A DNA stretch of 64,000 bases. Source: Bradyrhizobium sp. ORS 285 (GTDB lineage Bacteria > Pseudomonadota > Alphaproteobacteria > Rhizobiales > Xanthobacteraceae). Where the stretch lies: positions 4,733,001 through 4,797,000 of the forward strand of contig NZ_LT859959.1 of the NCBI RefSeq assembly GCF_900176205.1. Direction: 5' to 3'. A program made the translations under genes and the position numbers. Shown here in pieces: positions 46,173 to 54,539 of the stretch; position 1 is the first letter of the stretch; each line of letters begins with the position of its first letter. A model generated the notes under the pieces. The model ran no database searches and was not told the origin of the DNA. It saw nothing but the letters and a program-made list of their open reading frames with translations.

Positions 46173-47162
46173 CTATTCGGCAGCTTGCGCCGTCGGACGC
46201 CGCGCGCGCTTCTCGGCATAGGCTGCGGCCGCCTCGCGCACCCAGGCGCCGTCGGCATGCGCCTTGCGGCGCGCCGCCAGCCGATCGCGGTTGCACGGGC
46301 CGTTGCCAGCCAGCACCTGCTTGAACTCGTTCCAGTCGATCGGGCCGTGCCGCCAATGGCCCTGGTCGTCCTGCTTCATCTCGGGATCAGGCATCGTCAG
46401 CCCGAGGTACTGCGCCTGAGGCACGGTGGCATCGATGAACTTCTGGCGCAGCTCGTCATTCGAGAAGCGCTTGATCTTCCACTTGGTCGAGGTGTCGCTG
46501 TGCTGGCTGGCTTGATCAGGGGGGCCGAACATCATCAGCACCGGCCACCACCATCGGTTCAGCGCATCCTGCGCCATCGCCTTCTGCTCCGCCGTGCCAC
46601 GGCACAGCGTGAGCATGATCTCGTAGCCCTGGCGCTGGTGGAACGACTCTTCCTTGCAGACGCGGATCATCGCGCGCGCATAGGGCCCGTAGGAGCAGCG
46701 GCACAGCGGGATCTGATTCATGATCGCGGCGCCGTCGACGAGCCAGCCGATCACGCCGATGTCCGCCCAGGTGAGCGTCGGGTAATTGAAGATCGAGGAG
46801 TACTTGGCCTTGCCGGCGAGCATCGCGTCGACCAATTCCTCCCGCGAGGCGCCGAGCGTCTCGGCGGCGGCGTAGAGATAGAGGCCGTGGCCGCATTCGT
46901 CCTGGACCTTGGCGAGCAGCGCAGCCTTGCGGCGCAGGCTCGGCGCGCGCGTGATCCAATTGCCCTCGGGCAGCATGCCGACAATTTCGGAATGAGCGTG
47001 CTGGGAGATCTGCCGCACCAGCGTTTTGCGATAGGCCGCCGGCATCCAGTCGTTCGGCTCGATGCGCTCCTCGGCATCGATGCGGGCCTGAAAGCGTTGG
47101 GCGCGCACGGCGTCCTCGGCGAGGCTGCCCTCCTCGGGCGAATTAAGCGCCTGCGTATACAT
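46173..47162 (-). CDS. paaA: 1,2-phenylacetyl-CoA epoxidase, catalytic subunit PaaA
   Basis: Diiron catalytic subunit of 329 residues that epoxidises the ring of phenylacetyl-CoA. Hallmark segments: [60 protein letters not shown] (iron-ligand Glu and His), [20 protein letters not shown] with FHQRQGYE (second Glu-x-x-His), and a C-terminal [19 protein letters not shown]. It heads paaABCDE and is preceded by the large palindrome at 47199-47239. Confidence 0.95.
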   Translation of the reverse strand: MYTQALNSPEEGSLAEDAVRAQRFQARIDAEERIEPNDWMPAAYRKTLVRQISQHAHSEIVGMLPEGNWITRAPSLRRKAALLAKVQDECGHGLYLYAAAETLGASREELVDAMLAGKAKYSSIFNYPTLTWADIGVIGWLVDGAAIMNQIPLCRCSYGPYARAMIRVCKEESFHQRQGYEIMLTLCRGTAEQKAMAQDALNRWWWPVLMMFGPPDQASQHSDTSTKWKIKRFSNDELRQKFIDATVPQAQYLGLTMPDPEMKQDDQGHWRHGPIDWNEFKQVLAGNGPCNRDRLAARRKAHADGAWVREAAAAYAEKRARRPTAQAAE

Positions 47163-47198
47163 GCGGCGGCGTCCTCCCAGGACTTGGTTGCCGCCAAC

Positions 47199-47239
47199 AT
47201 ATTACAAAATTCGAGAGATGCAATCGAATTCCGTAATAT
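47199..47239. promoter_or_regulatory. Probable PaaX operator before paaA
   Basis: Arms of 16 bases, ATATTACAAAATTCGA and TCGAATTCCGTAATAT, match as reverse complements at 14 of 16 positions around a 9-base centre. It lies 37 bases upstream of the paaA start and directly after the paaX stop. AT-rich dyads of this kind with repressor paaX adjacent fit control lifted by phenylacetyl-CoA. Confidence 0.7.
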
Positions 47240-47240
47240 A

Positions 47241-48122
47241 TCAACGCGCCTCATCCGCGTCGGCGAACCGCCGCATCAGGGCCGCGCCGGCCGCCGGCAA
47301 CGGCCCGTCCTCGTTGGTGGCGTGCGCATCGAGCCAGCGCTCGGCGCCGGGCAGCAGCAGCCGGTAGATCTCACCGCACAGCGCCCGCGCCTGCCGCCCC
47401 GGCCAGTTCCCGGGCAGCAGCTCGGCCGGCAGCAGCGGATCGCGCAGCACGATACGGCGATAGTGGTGGATCAGCAGGATCCGCGCGGTGAAGGCCTGGC
47501 CGTCGGTCAGCGCCTCGCCGCGTTCGATGCTGGCCTTGAGCGGCGCGAAGGACGCGCTGAACTTGCGGTAGGCCTCCGCCGCGCGCTCCAGCGCCCAGCT
47601 TTCGGCAACCAGCCGCCGCGCCATGTCGGAGCCGGCGGAGGCCTGCAGACGGATCGCTCCCTCCACGGCGTCGGGCACGGCGATGCTCGAGGGCGCGACG
47701 AACACGCCGGGCAGCGGGCTGCCGAAGCCGGCGTCGCGCAGCGCAGTGCGCGCCTGCTCGCGATCCTCAGTGCTGCCGATCAGCACCAGCTCGAAGCTGC
47801 CGTTCCATTCGGCCGGCGGCGAATCGTAGATGTGCCGGGTGGCGCCAGCGAAGGTCTGCTCGCCGCGCCGGGTCAGGCGATAGAAGCTATTGCGGCCGCT
47901 TTTGGTGCGCTCGAACCAGCCCTCCGCGGTCAGCCGCGACATCGCGGTGCGAACGACGCTGCCGTCGATCGCGAGCCCTTCGAAGAAGGCGAGCAGAGTG
48001 CCCAGCCAGACGCTGCCGCCGCGCGGCACGATGGCGTCGCCGAACACCGTGATGATCAGCGATCCCGTGCGCGACGGCTCGCTCTTCAACTCGTTGACGA
48101 TGCGGGACAGCGGCTGCGGCAT
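47241..48122 (-). CDS. paaX: Phenylacetate pathway transcriptional repressor PaaX
   Basis: Regulator of about 293 residues. The N-terminal winged helix contains GSLIITVFGDAIVPRGGSVW and GLAIDGSVVRTAMSRLTAEG, with WFERTKSGRNSFYRLTRRG. A central PaaX domain (APSSIAVPDAVEG) and the C-terminal helical domain (LIHHYRRIVLRDPLLPAELL, PGNWPG) follow. PaaX represses paa genes and is released by phenylacetyl-CoA. It is transcribed toward paaA and ends just before the operator. ATG at 48122 is preferred over GTG 48128. Confidence 0.93.
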   Translation of the reverse strand: MPQPLSRIVNELKSEPSRTGSLIITVFGDAIVPRGGSVWLGTLLAFFEGLAIDGSVVRTAMSRLTAEGWFERTKSGRNSFYRLTRRGEQTFAGATRHIYDSPPAEWNGSFELVLIGSTEDREQARTALRDAGFGSPLPGVFVAPSSIAVPDAVEGAIRLQASAGSDMARRLVAESWALERAAEAYRKFSASFAPLKASIERGEALTDGQAFTARILLIHHYRRIVLRDPLLPAELLPGNWPGRQARALCGEIYRLLLPGAERWLDAHATNEDGPLPAAGAALMRRFADADEAR

Positions 48123-48151
48123 GGCCACGGCTTTAGCCGGTTTCGTCCGTT

Positions 48152-48184
48152 CGCAAAAGAAAAGGCCCGCGAGACGCGGGCCTT
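48152..48184 (-). terminator. Terminator after phasin gene
   Basis: A perfect 10-bp stem (AAGGCCCGCG / CGCGGGCCTT) with a 3-base loop and TTTTCTTTTGC on the minus strand. It lies 32 bases past the phasin stop and separates it from paaX. Confidence 0.88.
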
Positions 48185-48215
48185 GAAGATCGATCGACTG
48201 ACGCGGGAAGCGCGA

Positions 48216-48692
48216 TCAGGCGGTCTTGTTGTAGGCCTTCGCCATGTTCTCCTGGGCAACCTTGGCGCCCTCGGTGACGAGCTTGCCGACATACTCGCTG
48301 GTCGACTTGGCGCGGGCGACGAGCGCCTCGCCGCGGGCACGGGCGAGCTCACCCTGGATCGCAACGGCTTCGCTGATCGACTTGGCGGAGGCCAGTCTGT
48401 CGAGGCCGTCGAAGAATGCCTCGGTGTCCTGGTACAGCGCCTGCTGGATGTTGCGGCTGATCTTGCCGGCCTCGGTGACGCCGTCGAACACGGCGGTCTC
48501 GATCGCCGAGGTCACCTTCTCGGAGCCGGCGAGGGCCTCCGCAGCGCGCTCCTTGGCGGTCGACGCGGTCTTCTTGACGAACTCCCGCGCGGACTCCGGC
48601 ACTTCCATAGTCTGCAGGTTCTTAAGCGCGTCCGTCATCGGCGCAAAGGCGTCCTTGACGGTTTCGAACACTTTGTTGGTCTCGGTGGTCAT
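48216..48692 (-). CDS. Phasin family protein (polyhydroxyalkanoate granule)
   Basis: Amphipathic helical protein of 158 residues, Phasin_2 type, that coats polyhydroxyalkanoate granules. Family-like stretches: [80 protein letters not shown] and a lysine-rich end. ATG at 48692 follows GGAG at 8 bases; ATG at 48704 has its purine tract too close. It has its own terminator and a TGC-rich palindrome 81 bases upstream. Confidence 0.88.
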   Translation of the reverse strand: MTTETNKVFETVKDAFAPMTDALKNLQTMEVPESAREFVKKTASTAKERAAEALAGSEKVTSAIETAVFDGVTEAGKISRNIQQALYQDTEAFFDGLDRLASAKSISEAVAIQGELARARGEALVARAKSTSEYVGKLVTEGAKVAQENMAKAYNKTA

Positions 48693-48772
48693 GGTCGTCT
48701 CCATCCTCGTTTGAGCTATGGCTCTCGCTCCGTCCCTAAGAAAACCGGAGTGACTCAGCTATACCATCAACC

Positions 48773-48808
48773 ATGGTGCGATGCAACATTAATGTTGCAA
48801 TGCACCAT
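48773..48808. promoter_or_regulatory. 36-bp TGC-type palindrome upstream of phasin (PhaR-like site)
   Basis: Centre TGCAACATTAATGTTGCA is a perfect 18-base palindrome. Flanks ATGGTGCGA and ATGCACCAT extend the symmetry at 7 of 9 positions. Each half contains a TGCAxxGCACCA word. TGC/GCA dyads are what PhaR repressors of phasin genes bind, as far as I recall. The word GCATTGCAAC recurs at 49705-49714 before the neighbouring repeat protein. Confidence 0.6.
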
Positions 48809-48847
48809 TCCGGGAGGATGTGAAAATGATGTGAAAATAGAGGCCGG

Positions 48848-49645
48848 TTAGGCGCCCTGCTTCTTGTTGCGCGACTTGCCGTGCCGGGCCGGCTCGGGGG
48901 CCTTCGGGGCCTCAGCCGCGGGAGCAGCGTCGGTTGCGACAGCCGCCTCGGCGGCAGCGGGTGCAGCCTCGCCCACCTGCTGCGGTTGCTTTACCAGTAC
49001 GTCGAGTGCGTCCCGGATCTCGCGTAACTCCGTCTCGATCCCGGCCGTCGCTGCAGGAGCTGGCGCCCGCGCATCCTTCAGAAGCTGGTCGAGCAGCACC
49101 TTGATCTCGCTCAACTGCGGCGTGACGTCGATGGGCGGCTTCGCGTCCGGCTGAGGCGCCTTGGAGGCGGCCACAAGCTTACTTAGCAAGGCCTTGATCT
49201 CATTGAGCTCAGGGGTGACGTCCACCGGAGCCTGCACGACCGGCGGCGGGACCTTGGATGCCGCGACAAGCACATCGAGCAAGCCTTTGATCTCGTTCAG
49301 CTGAGGACCCAGGTCTCGAACTGGCTTCTCCGCAGGCGGCGGTGCCTTGGTTGCGGCCAGCAGCTCCTTCAGCAGCGCCCGCGTCTCCGCCAGTTCGCTC
49401 TCGATCGAGGTCAGCCGCTCGCTCAGCGCGGTGAGCTGGCCGCGGCTCGGCACGTTCATGCCGGCGAAGTAGTTTTCCATGAGATCAGCCATGGGCTTCT
49501 GTCCGTTTCCAGAAGTTGCGGGATCATTGGAGGCGCTGGTCGCTGCGCCCATCGGGCGCAGCCGCGTGAAGGCCGTGAAGCTCTTCTGCATCTCACCGAC
49601 CATCTGCTGCCAGAACGCGATCGGGTCGCCGGATTTGTTCGTCAT
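48848..49645 (-). CDS. Coiled-coil protein with 31-residue repeats, next to phasin
   Basis: Protein of 265 residues that I cannot place in a named family. The N-terminus (DPIAFWQQMVGEMQKSFTAF) resembles polyester-synthase accessory proteins. From residue 85 on it has tandem units at 85-115, 116-146, 147-177, 178-206 and a partial one from 207. Each is LxEIKxLLxxLVAASK followed by a proline-rich linker and DVTPE/Q. The tail is Ala/Pro-rich and ends basic (RHGKSRNKKQGA). ATG at 49645 follows AAGGAG. It is upstream of the phasin gene on the same strand and shares its GCATTGCAAC motif. A granule-associated scaffold or DNA-contacting role is inference. Confidence 0.75.
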   Translation of the reverse strand: MTNKSGDPIAFWQQMVGEMQKSFTAFTRLRPMGAATSASNDPATSGNGQKPMADLMENYFAGMNVPSRGQLTALSERLTSIESELAETRALLKELLAATKAPPPAEKPVRDLGPQLNEIKGLLDVLVAASKVPPPVVQAPVDVTPELNEIKALLSKLVAASKAPQPDAKPPIDVTPQLSEIKVLLDQLLKDARAPAPAATAGIETELREIRDALDVLVKQPQQVGEAAPAAAEAAVATDAAPAAEAPKAPEPARHGKSRNKKQGA

Positions 49646-49704
49646 CGGCACGCTCCTTCAGGCTACGCGAAGACTCAAAGCACAACCTCTCATAGCACGG
49701 TTAC

Positions 49705-49714
49705 GTTGCAATGC
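49705..49714 (-). promoter_or_regulatory. GCATTGCAAC word upstream of the repeat protein
   Basis: Gene-strand GCATTGCAAC lies 59 bases before the ATG at 49645. The same ten bases form half of the phasin palindrome (48794-48803). Confidence 0.35.
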
Positions 49715-49789
49715 GGGAGACGCGGTCTGCTTCTCTCCATCGGCGGAACCGTGGCATAGAAGACCCGTTGGCCTTGAAAGAGGATTCCC

Positions 49790-50710
49790 GTGACAGCCAC
49801 CGCTCATCAGCCGCCGCAGATCGCGCGCGCCAACGGTATCGACATCTGCTACGAGACGTTCGGCGATCCCACGGCGCCCCCGCTCCTGCTGATCATGGGC
49901 TTGGGCGGCCAGATGATCATCTGGTACGACGAGTTCTGCGAGCAGCTCGCAAGCCGCGGCTTCCACGTCATCCGCTTCGACAACCGCGACGTCGGCCAAT
50001 CCAGCAAGCTGCATGGCGGACGCCGGCTGACGCCGTTCGAGCTACTCAAGCTGCGCTTCTTCAACATTCCGGTCGCAGCGCCCTACAAGCTGCTCGACAT
50101 GGCCAAGGACACGGTCGGGCTGATGGACGCGCTCGACATCAAGTCGGCGCATCTGGTCGGCGCGTCCATGGGCGGCATGATCGCCCAGGAGATCGCGATC
50201 AGCTTCCCGCACCGGATGCGCTCGCTGACCTCGATCATGTCGACCACCGGCAACCCGCGCCTGCCGCCGCCGACCCGCGAGGTCGCGATGATGCTGATGG
50301 CGCCGCCGCCCAAGACCAAGGACGAGTACATCAGGCGCTTCCTGAGGACATGGAAGGTGCTGCGTGCCGGCTCGTTCCCCGAGGATGAGGCCCGCGACGT
50401 GGCGCTGGCCGAGCGCTGTTTCGCTCGCGGCACCAGCCCCGCCGGTGTCGGCCGCCAGCTGCGCGCCATTCTCGCCTCCGGCAGCCGCAAGCCGCGGCTG
50501 CACGCGGTCACGGCACCCACGCTGGTGATCCACGGCAAGGTCGACCCGCTGGTGCATCACACCGCGGGCAAGGACACCGCGGAGTCGATTCCCAACGCCA
50601 GGCTGCTGATGCTCGACCAGATGGGACATGCGATCCCGACACCGACCTGGCCTGTGATTATCGACGCGATCGCCGAGCACGCGCATAGCGCGAATGCGGA
50701 GGCGGCGTAG
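49790..50710 (+). CDS. Alpha/beta hydrolase
   Basis: Soluble hydrolase of 306 residues. Oxyanion region LLLIMGLGGQMIIWYDEFCE, then FDNRDVGQSSKL, nucleophile Ser126 in GASMGGMIAQEIA, acid in VIHGKVDPLVHHTAGKDTA, histidine in QMGHAIPTPTWP. GTG at 49790 has GAGGA before it. Relatives include esterases and lipolytic enzymes; the substrate is unknown. It diverges from the granule-protein genes. Confidence 0.87.
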   Translation: MTATAHQPPQIARANGIDICYETFGDPTAPPLLLIMGLGGQMIIWYDEFCEQLASRGFHVIRFDNRDVGQSSKLHGGRRLTPFELLKLRFFNIPVAAPYKLLDMAKDTVGLMDALDIKSAHLVGASMGGMIAQEIAISFPHRMRSLTSIMSTTGNPRLPPPTREVAMMLMAPPPKTKDEYIRRFLRTWKVLRAGSFPEDEARDVALAERCFARGTSPAGVGRQLRAILASGSRKPRLHAVTAPTLVIHGKVDPLVHHTAGKDTAESIPNARLLMLDQMGHAIPTPTWPVIIDAIAEHAHSANAEAA

Positions 50711-50777
50711 CATCAGCGCGAAGGGTCTTGGGGCTGCGCGAAGGGTCTGGGGCAAGCTGCCCGCCAACCGCTCAGCT

Positions 50778-50930
50778 GTCGTCCCGGCGAAAGCCGGGAC
50801 CCATAACCACCGGCCGTCGTGGTTGCGACGCGCTGTGGCTCCAGTCCGCTTCAGCCATCAGGGACGGTGGCTATGGATCCCGGATCGGCGCCCGCCGACG
50901 CATTGCGTCGGCAGGCTTGTCCGGGATGAC
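50778..50930. repeat. Palindromic repeat, family C, copy 4
   Basis: GTCGTCCCGGCGAAAGCCGG with GACCCATAACCACCGG at left; GGCTTGTCCGGGATGAC at right; ATGGATCCCGGATCGGCG in between. It fills most of the 300-base gap between the convergent hydrolase genes. Confidence 0.7.
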
Positions 50931-51011
50931 ACCGGTTGTGGAGAAGCCGCTGTTGCCTCTCACGCGACGCGACTCAAGCGAACTAGCCGTTCTCAGCCGA
51001 ACTGCCCCGCC

Positions 51012-52016
51012 CTACCCGAACCTCCGCCGCCGCCATTCGATCAGCTTCGCGCTGACCTCCACCGGCTGCTCCTGCTGGGTCCAATGGCCGCTGTCGCGGA
51101 CGAGGTGCTTCTCCAGGTCCGGCACCAGCTTCTCCATCCCGTCGGCCGCGGACGGCGGCAGCACGGCGTCGTTCTCGGCCATGATCATCAGCGAGGGCAC
51201 GCGCACGGTGTGGTCGAGCCCTTCCGAGCGCTGCCAGTTGCGGGTCATGTTGCGATACCAATTGATGCCGCCGGTGAAGCCGGTGCGCGAGAACGTCTCG
51301 ACGAACACCCGCTTTTCCGCCTCCGACAGGATCGGCTGTCGCGCATCCTTGGCCGCGTCATAAGCCGCGATCATCTGCGGGAACGCGAGGTTCAGCGACG
51401 GCGACGCCGCGATGCCGCCGGCCGGCGGCTCGGTCGACGGCGGGTCGTTGCGCGGCAGCGGCTTGCGCATGAAGGCGTCGAAGGTCTGCTCGACGCGGCT
51501 GGCGAAGATGCGGTCGGGCTCGCGCGCGGGATCCTGAAACTGCACGATGTACATCAGGTCGCCGAAGCGCTTGCGCATGATCGCGATCGGATCGGCCGGC
51601 GCGCGCGGCAGATGCGGCGTGTTGATGCCGACCACACCGGCGACGCGGTCGGGGTATCGCAGCGGCATCTGCCAGACGACGAAGCCGCCCCAGTCGTGGC
51701 CGACGAAGATCGCCTTGTCGATGCTGAGATGATCGAGCAGGCCGACGAGATCCGCGGTGAGATGTTCGAGATCGTAGGCCTCGACCGGCTCCGGCCGGTC
51801 GGTTGCGCCATAGCCGCGCTGGTCGGGCGCGATGACGCGGATACCGACCTCCGCAAGCGCCCTGATCTGGTGGCGCCAGGAGAAGGCGATCTCGGGCCAG
51901 CCGTGGCAGAGGATGATCGGCGGCTTGTCCGTCGCGGGGCCCGCCTCGTAGAAGCCCATCCGTATGCCGTTCGTCAGCGCGAACTGCAGCGGCGGCATTC
52001 CGGCCGGATCGCTCAT
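51012..52016 (-). CDS. Epoxide hydrolase-like alpha/beta hydrolase
   Basis: Soluble protein of 334 residues. HGWPE at 39-43 forms the oxyanion hole, and the nucleophile is Asp108 in GHDWGG, as in epoxide hydrolases and haloalkane dehalogenases. YDLEHLTADLVGLLDHLSID and the final histidine in VRDSGHWTQQEQP fit. The cap region carries a tyrosine-bearing INWYRNMTRNWQ, which favours epoxide hydrolase over dehalogenase. ATG at 52016 follows GGGAGGA. Confidence 0.87.
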   Translation of the reverse strand: MSDPAGMPPLQFALTNGIRMGFYEAGPATDKPPIILCHGWPEIAFSWRHQIRALAEVGIRVIAPDQRGYGATDRPEPVEAYDLEHLTADLVGLLDHLSIDKAIFVGHDWGGFVVWQMPLRYPDRVAGVVGINTPHLPRAPADPIAIMRKRFGDLMYIVQFQDPAREPDRIFASRVEQTFDAFMRKPLPRNDPPSTEPPAGGIAASPSLNLAFPQMIAAYDAAKDARQPILSEAEKRVFVETFSRTGFTGGINWYRNMTRNWQRSEGLDHTVRVPSLMIMAENDAVLPPSAADGMEKLVPDLEKHLVRDSGHWTQQEQPVEVSAKLIEWRRRRFG

Positions 52017-52151
52017 GCATCCTCCCTGAATTTGGTCAGCCGGCCTTGTTGGCCGGTCTTTGACGACGGCAGGGAGCCCGCTCCATGCCTGCATGTTACG
52101 CGCGCAAAGCCTGACGAGTTCCGCGCCGATGTCGCCGAGAGCTTCGGGCGC

Positions 52152-52412
52152 TCAGGCCGACTTCTTGTCGCTCGACCGGCTGCCGCCGAGCCCCGTCATG
52201 GTCAGCATCAGGTCCTGAAACCGCTCGGCCAAGCGCGGATCGAAGGTGAACCAGCTCTGCATGATCGCCTCGGGCGTCAGCTTGTCGATATTGCTGGTCA
52301 TCTGGTGCTGCAGCCGGTCCATCACCGCCGACTGCATCGGACCGACGTCGGGAAGTCCGAAAAACTGCCGCGCCTCGAGCGGGGTGCAATCGATCTCGAT
52401 ATTGACTTTCAT
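52152..52412 (-). CDS. Small conserved protein (DUF6489-like)
   Basis: 86-residue soluble protein starting MKVNIEIDCTPLEARQFFGL, then PDVGPMQSAVMDRLQHQM and PEAIMQSWFTFDPRLAERFQ. I recognise this start from small conserved alphaproteobacterial proteins, probably DUF6489; no function is known. ATG at 52412 is internal to a longer open frame whose extra part is not conserved. It lies 135 bases upstream of the epoxide hydrolase gene, same strand. Confidence 0.75.
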   Translation of the reverse strand: MKVNIEIDCTPLEARQFFGLPDVGPMQSAVMDRLQHQMTSNIDKLTPEAIMQSWFTFDPRLAERFQDLMLTMTGLGGSRSSDKKSA

Positions 52413-52926
52413 ATCCGCTCCGCTCGGTTCAAACCACGCCCCACACCGTCTTCCCTGGCGGGTCCGGTGACCGGACTCGCCGGGAAGGCGTACAGTATCA
52501 CCGCGCCGGCCCCCCTCTAGCAAGCGGCGCGTTGCTGCAGGTGCGCAATTCCCGGGACATGGTCAACCCCGGCCGCGCCAGCACCGGCCCCTCGCGTGCG
52601 CTGCACAGCAGCGCCATAACCATATCGTTGAGGCTTCAACAAACTGGCTTGTGTGCCGCCGCTGAACTCTGGCAACATCTTGCGCATCGATGTGCCGCCA
52701 GTCGTACGGCGCAGCGCCAGCCGACAGTCTCCGGATCGTTCCGGCTCGGCATCAGACTTGTCGGCATCAGACTTGCAAGCATATCGCCGGCGTCTTGTTG
52801 CTTCTTGAAGTTCGTGCAAGAGGCGCTGCTGAGATCACGAACTTCGAGACAGACTCCAAGCCAAGGCAGGCCGGATCAATCGCGCCTGCCGCGAAAACAA
52901 GCGTCAAACGCGGAGAATTTGAACAT
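52413..52926. other. Divergent regulatory stretch before dipeptide ABC cluster
   Basis: About 510 bases without a credible gene. It contains an inverted repeat at 52807-52845 and a near-palindrome GTTGAGGCTTCAAC around 52629-52642. It must carry the promoter of the downstream binding-protein gene. Confidence 0.5.
52807..52845. promoter_or_regulatory. Inverted repeat in leader of binding-protein gene
   Basis: GAAGTTCGTG and CACGAACTTC are perfect 10-base arms, 11 of 12 if widened, around a 19-base spacer. It ends 81 bases before the ATG at 52927 and could be an operator or an mRNA hairpin. Confidence 0.45.
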
Positions 52927-54522
52927 ATGTCGGGACGCAAATCCCTGCTGATCGCGGCAGCGGTCGCATTCGTCGGCTTCGCCATGCCGGCCTCGGCGCA
53001 GACCCTGCGCTACGCCAACCAGGGTACCCTGAAGTCGCTCGATCCTTATACCTTCAAGGAATCGACCACGATTGCGCATCACGCCCATGTCTATGAGGGT
53101 CTCACCGCGCGCGACAAGGATCTCAAGATCATCCCGGGCCTGGCGGAAAGCTGGGAAACACCCGAGCCGACCCGCTGGCGCTTTCATCTGCGCAAGGGCG
53201 TCAAGTTCCACAATGGTGAACCCTTCACCGCCGACGACGTGATCTTCTCCGCCGACCGCGTCCGCGCCACCGGCTCGAACTTCTTGTCGAACGTTCCGCC
53301 CGACGCAAAATTCATCAAGGTCGACGACTACACCGTCGACGTGAAGCTCGATGCGCCCAATCCCATCCTGATCTCGCAGTGGGATACGTGGTTCATCATG
53401 AGCAAGAAGTGGTGCGAGGAGAACAACTCGGTCGCGCCGACGCCGGTCTCGGCAACCACGCCGAGCTTCGCCTCGCTGCACGAGAACGGCACCGGACCCT
53501 TCATCATCGAGAGCCATCAGCCGGGCGTGAAGACCGTCTTCAAGGTCAATCCGAACTGGTGGGGCAAGCCCGAGCATAACCTCAAGGAGATCGTGTTCAC
53601 GACCATCTCCTCGGATGCCACGCGCGTCGCGGCGCTGTTGTCCGGCGAGGTCGACATCATCGAGCCGGTTCCGGTGCAGGACATCGGCCGCGTCGATTCC
53701 AGCCCGAACGCGCAGGTGCTCAAGGGACCGGAGTTGCGCACGATCTTCCTCGGCATGGACGAGACGCGCGACGAGCTGCTCTACTCCAACATCAAGGGCA
53801 AGAACCCGTTCAAGGACATCCGCGTCCGCGAGGCCTTCTACAAGGCCATCGACGTCGAGCTGATCAAGACGCGCGTCATGCGCGGCCTGTCGACGCCGTC
53901 GGCGCTGATGGTCGCCCCGCAGCTCTATGCGCTGTCGAAGGATTTCACCCGTCCGAAATATGATCCGGACGCGGCCAAGAAGCTGCTGACCGAGGCCGGC
54001 TATCCCGACGGCTTCGAGGTCGGCATGGACTGCCCGAACGACCGCTACGTCAACGACGCCGCGATCTGCCAGGCCGTGGTCGGCATGCTCGCCCGCATCG
54101 GCGTCAAGGTGAACCTGAACGCGCAGCCCAAGGCGCAGTATTTCGCCAAGGTGCTGAAGCCGGGCGGCTACAACACATCGTTCTTCCTGCTCGGCTGGAC
54201 GCCGTCGTCGATGGACTCCCACAACGTGATGCACGACATCATGGGCTGCCGTGACGACGCCAAGGATCCGACCCGCGGTGAGGCCAATCTCGGCAACTAC
54301 TGCAACAAGGAGTTCGACGCGCTGACCGACAAGGTCCTGGTCGAAGCCGACCCGGCCAAGCGCGATCAGCTGATCAAGCAGGCGTTCGAGATCGGCATCA
54401 AGGACTACGGCTACATCCCGCTGCATCAGCAGGCTGTGGCCTGGGGCGTGTCGAAGAAGGTCAAGATCCCGCTGCGCGCCGACAACGCCGTGCTGATGTT
54501 CTGGGCCAACAAGACCGAGTAG
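52927..54522 (+). CDS. Dipeptide-type ABC importer, substrate-binding protein (cluster 1)
   Basis: Periplasmic binding protein of 531 residues, SBP_bac_5 family. Signal peptide (SLLIAAAVAFVGFAMPASAQ) is cut after ASAQ. Family entry LRYANQGTLKSLDPYTFKES, then RWRFHLRKGVKFHNGEPFTA, DDVIFSADRVRA. The C-terminal region LGNYCNKEFDALTDKVLVEA and GYIPLHQQAVAW also fit. ATG at 52927; the open frame to 52690 is leader DNA. A terminator-like hairpin follows the stop, ahead of the permease genes. Confidence 0.9.
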   Translation: MSGRKSLLIAAAVAFVGFAMPASAQTLRYANQGTLKSLDPYTFKESTTIAHHAHVYEGLTARDKDLKIIPGLAESWETPEPTRWRFHLRKGVKFHNGEPFTADDVIFSADRVRATGSNFLSNVPPDAKFIKVDDYTVDVKLDAPNPILISQWDTWFIMSKKWCEENNSVAPTPVSATTPSFASLHENGTGPFIIESHQPGVKTVFKVNPNWWGKPEHNLKEIVFTTISSDATRVAALLSGEVDIIEPVPVQDIGRVDSSPNAQVLKGPELRTIFLGMDETRDELLYSNIKGKNPFKDIRVREAFYKAIDVELIKTRVMRGLSTPSALMVAPQLYALSKDFTRPKYDPDAAKKLLTEAGYPDGFEVGMDCPNDRYVNDAAICQAVVGMLARIGVKVNLNAQPKAQYFAKVLKPGGYNTSFFLLGWTPSSMDSHNVMHDIMGCRDDAKDPTRGEANLGNYCNKEFDALTDKVLVEADPAKRDQLIKQAFEIGIKDYGYIPLHQQAVAWGVSKKVKIPLRADNAVLMFWANKTE

Positions 54523-54539
54523 TTCGTCTGACGACCACG

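Noticed and set aside
44985..48851. 1288-residue plus-strand open frame across the paa genes
   Set aside because: It is the antisense shadow of paaC, paaB, paaA, paaX and the phasin gene; its product is His/Arg/Asp-rich with no domain.
52629..52642. GTTGAGGCTTCAAC as a possible FNR/FixK box
   Set aside because: The TTGA and TCAA halves are only four bases apart, not six as in TTGAT-N4-ATCAA sites, so it does not fit.
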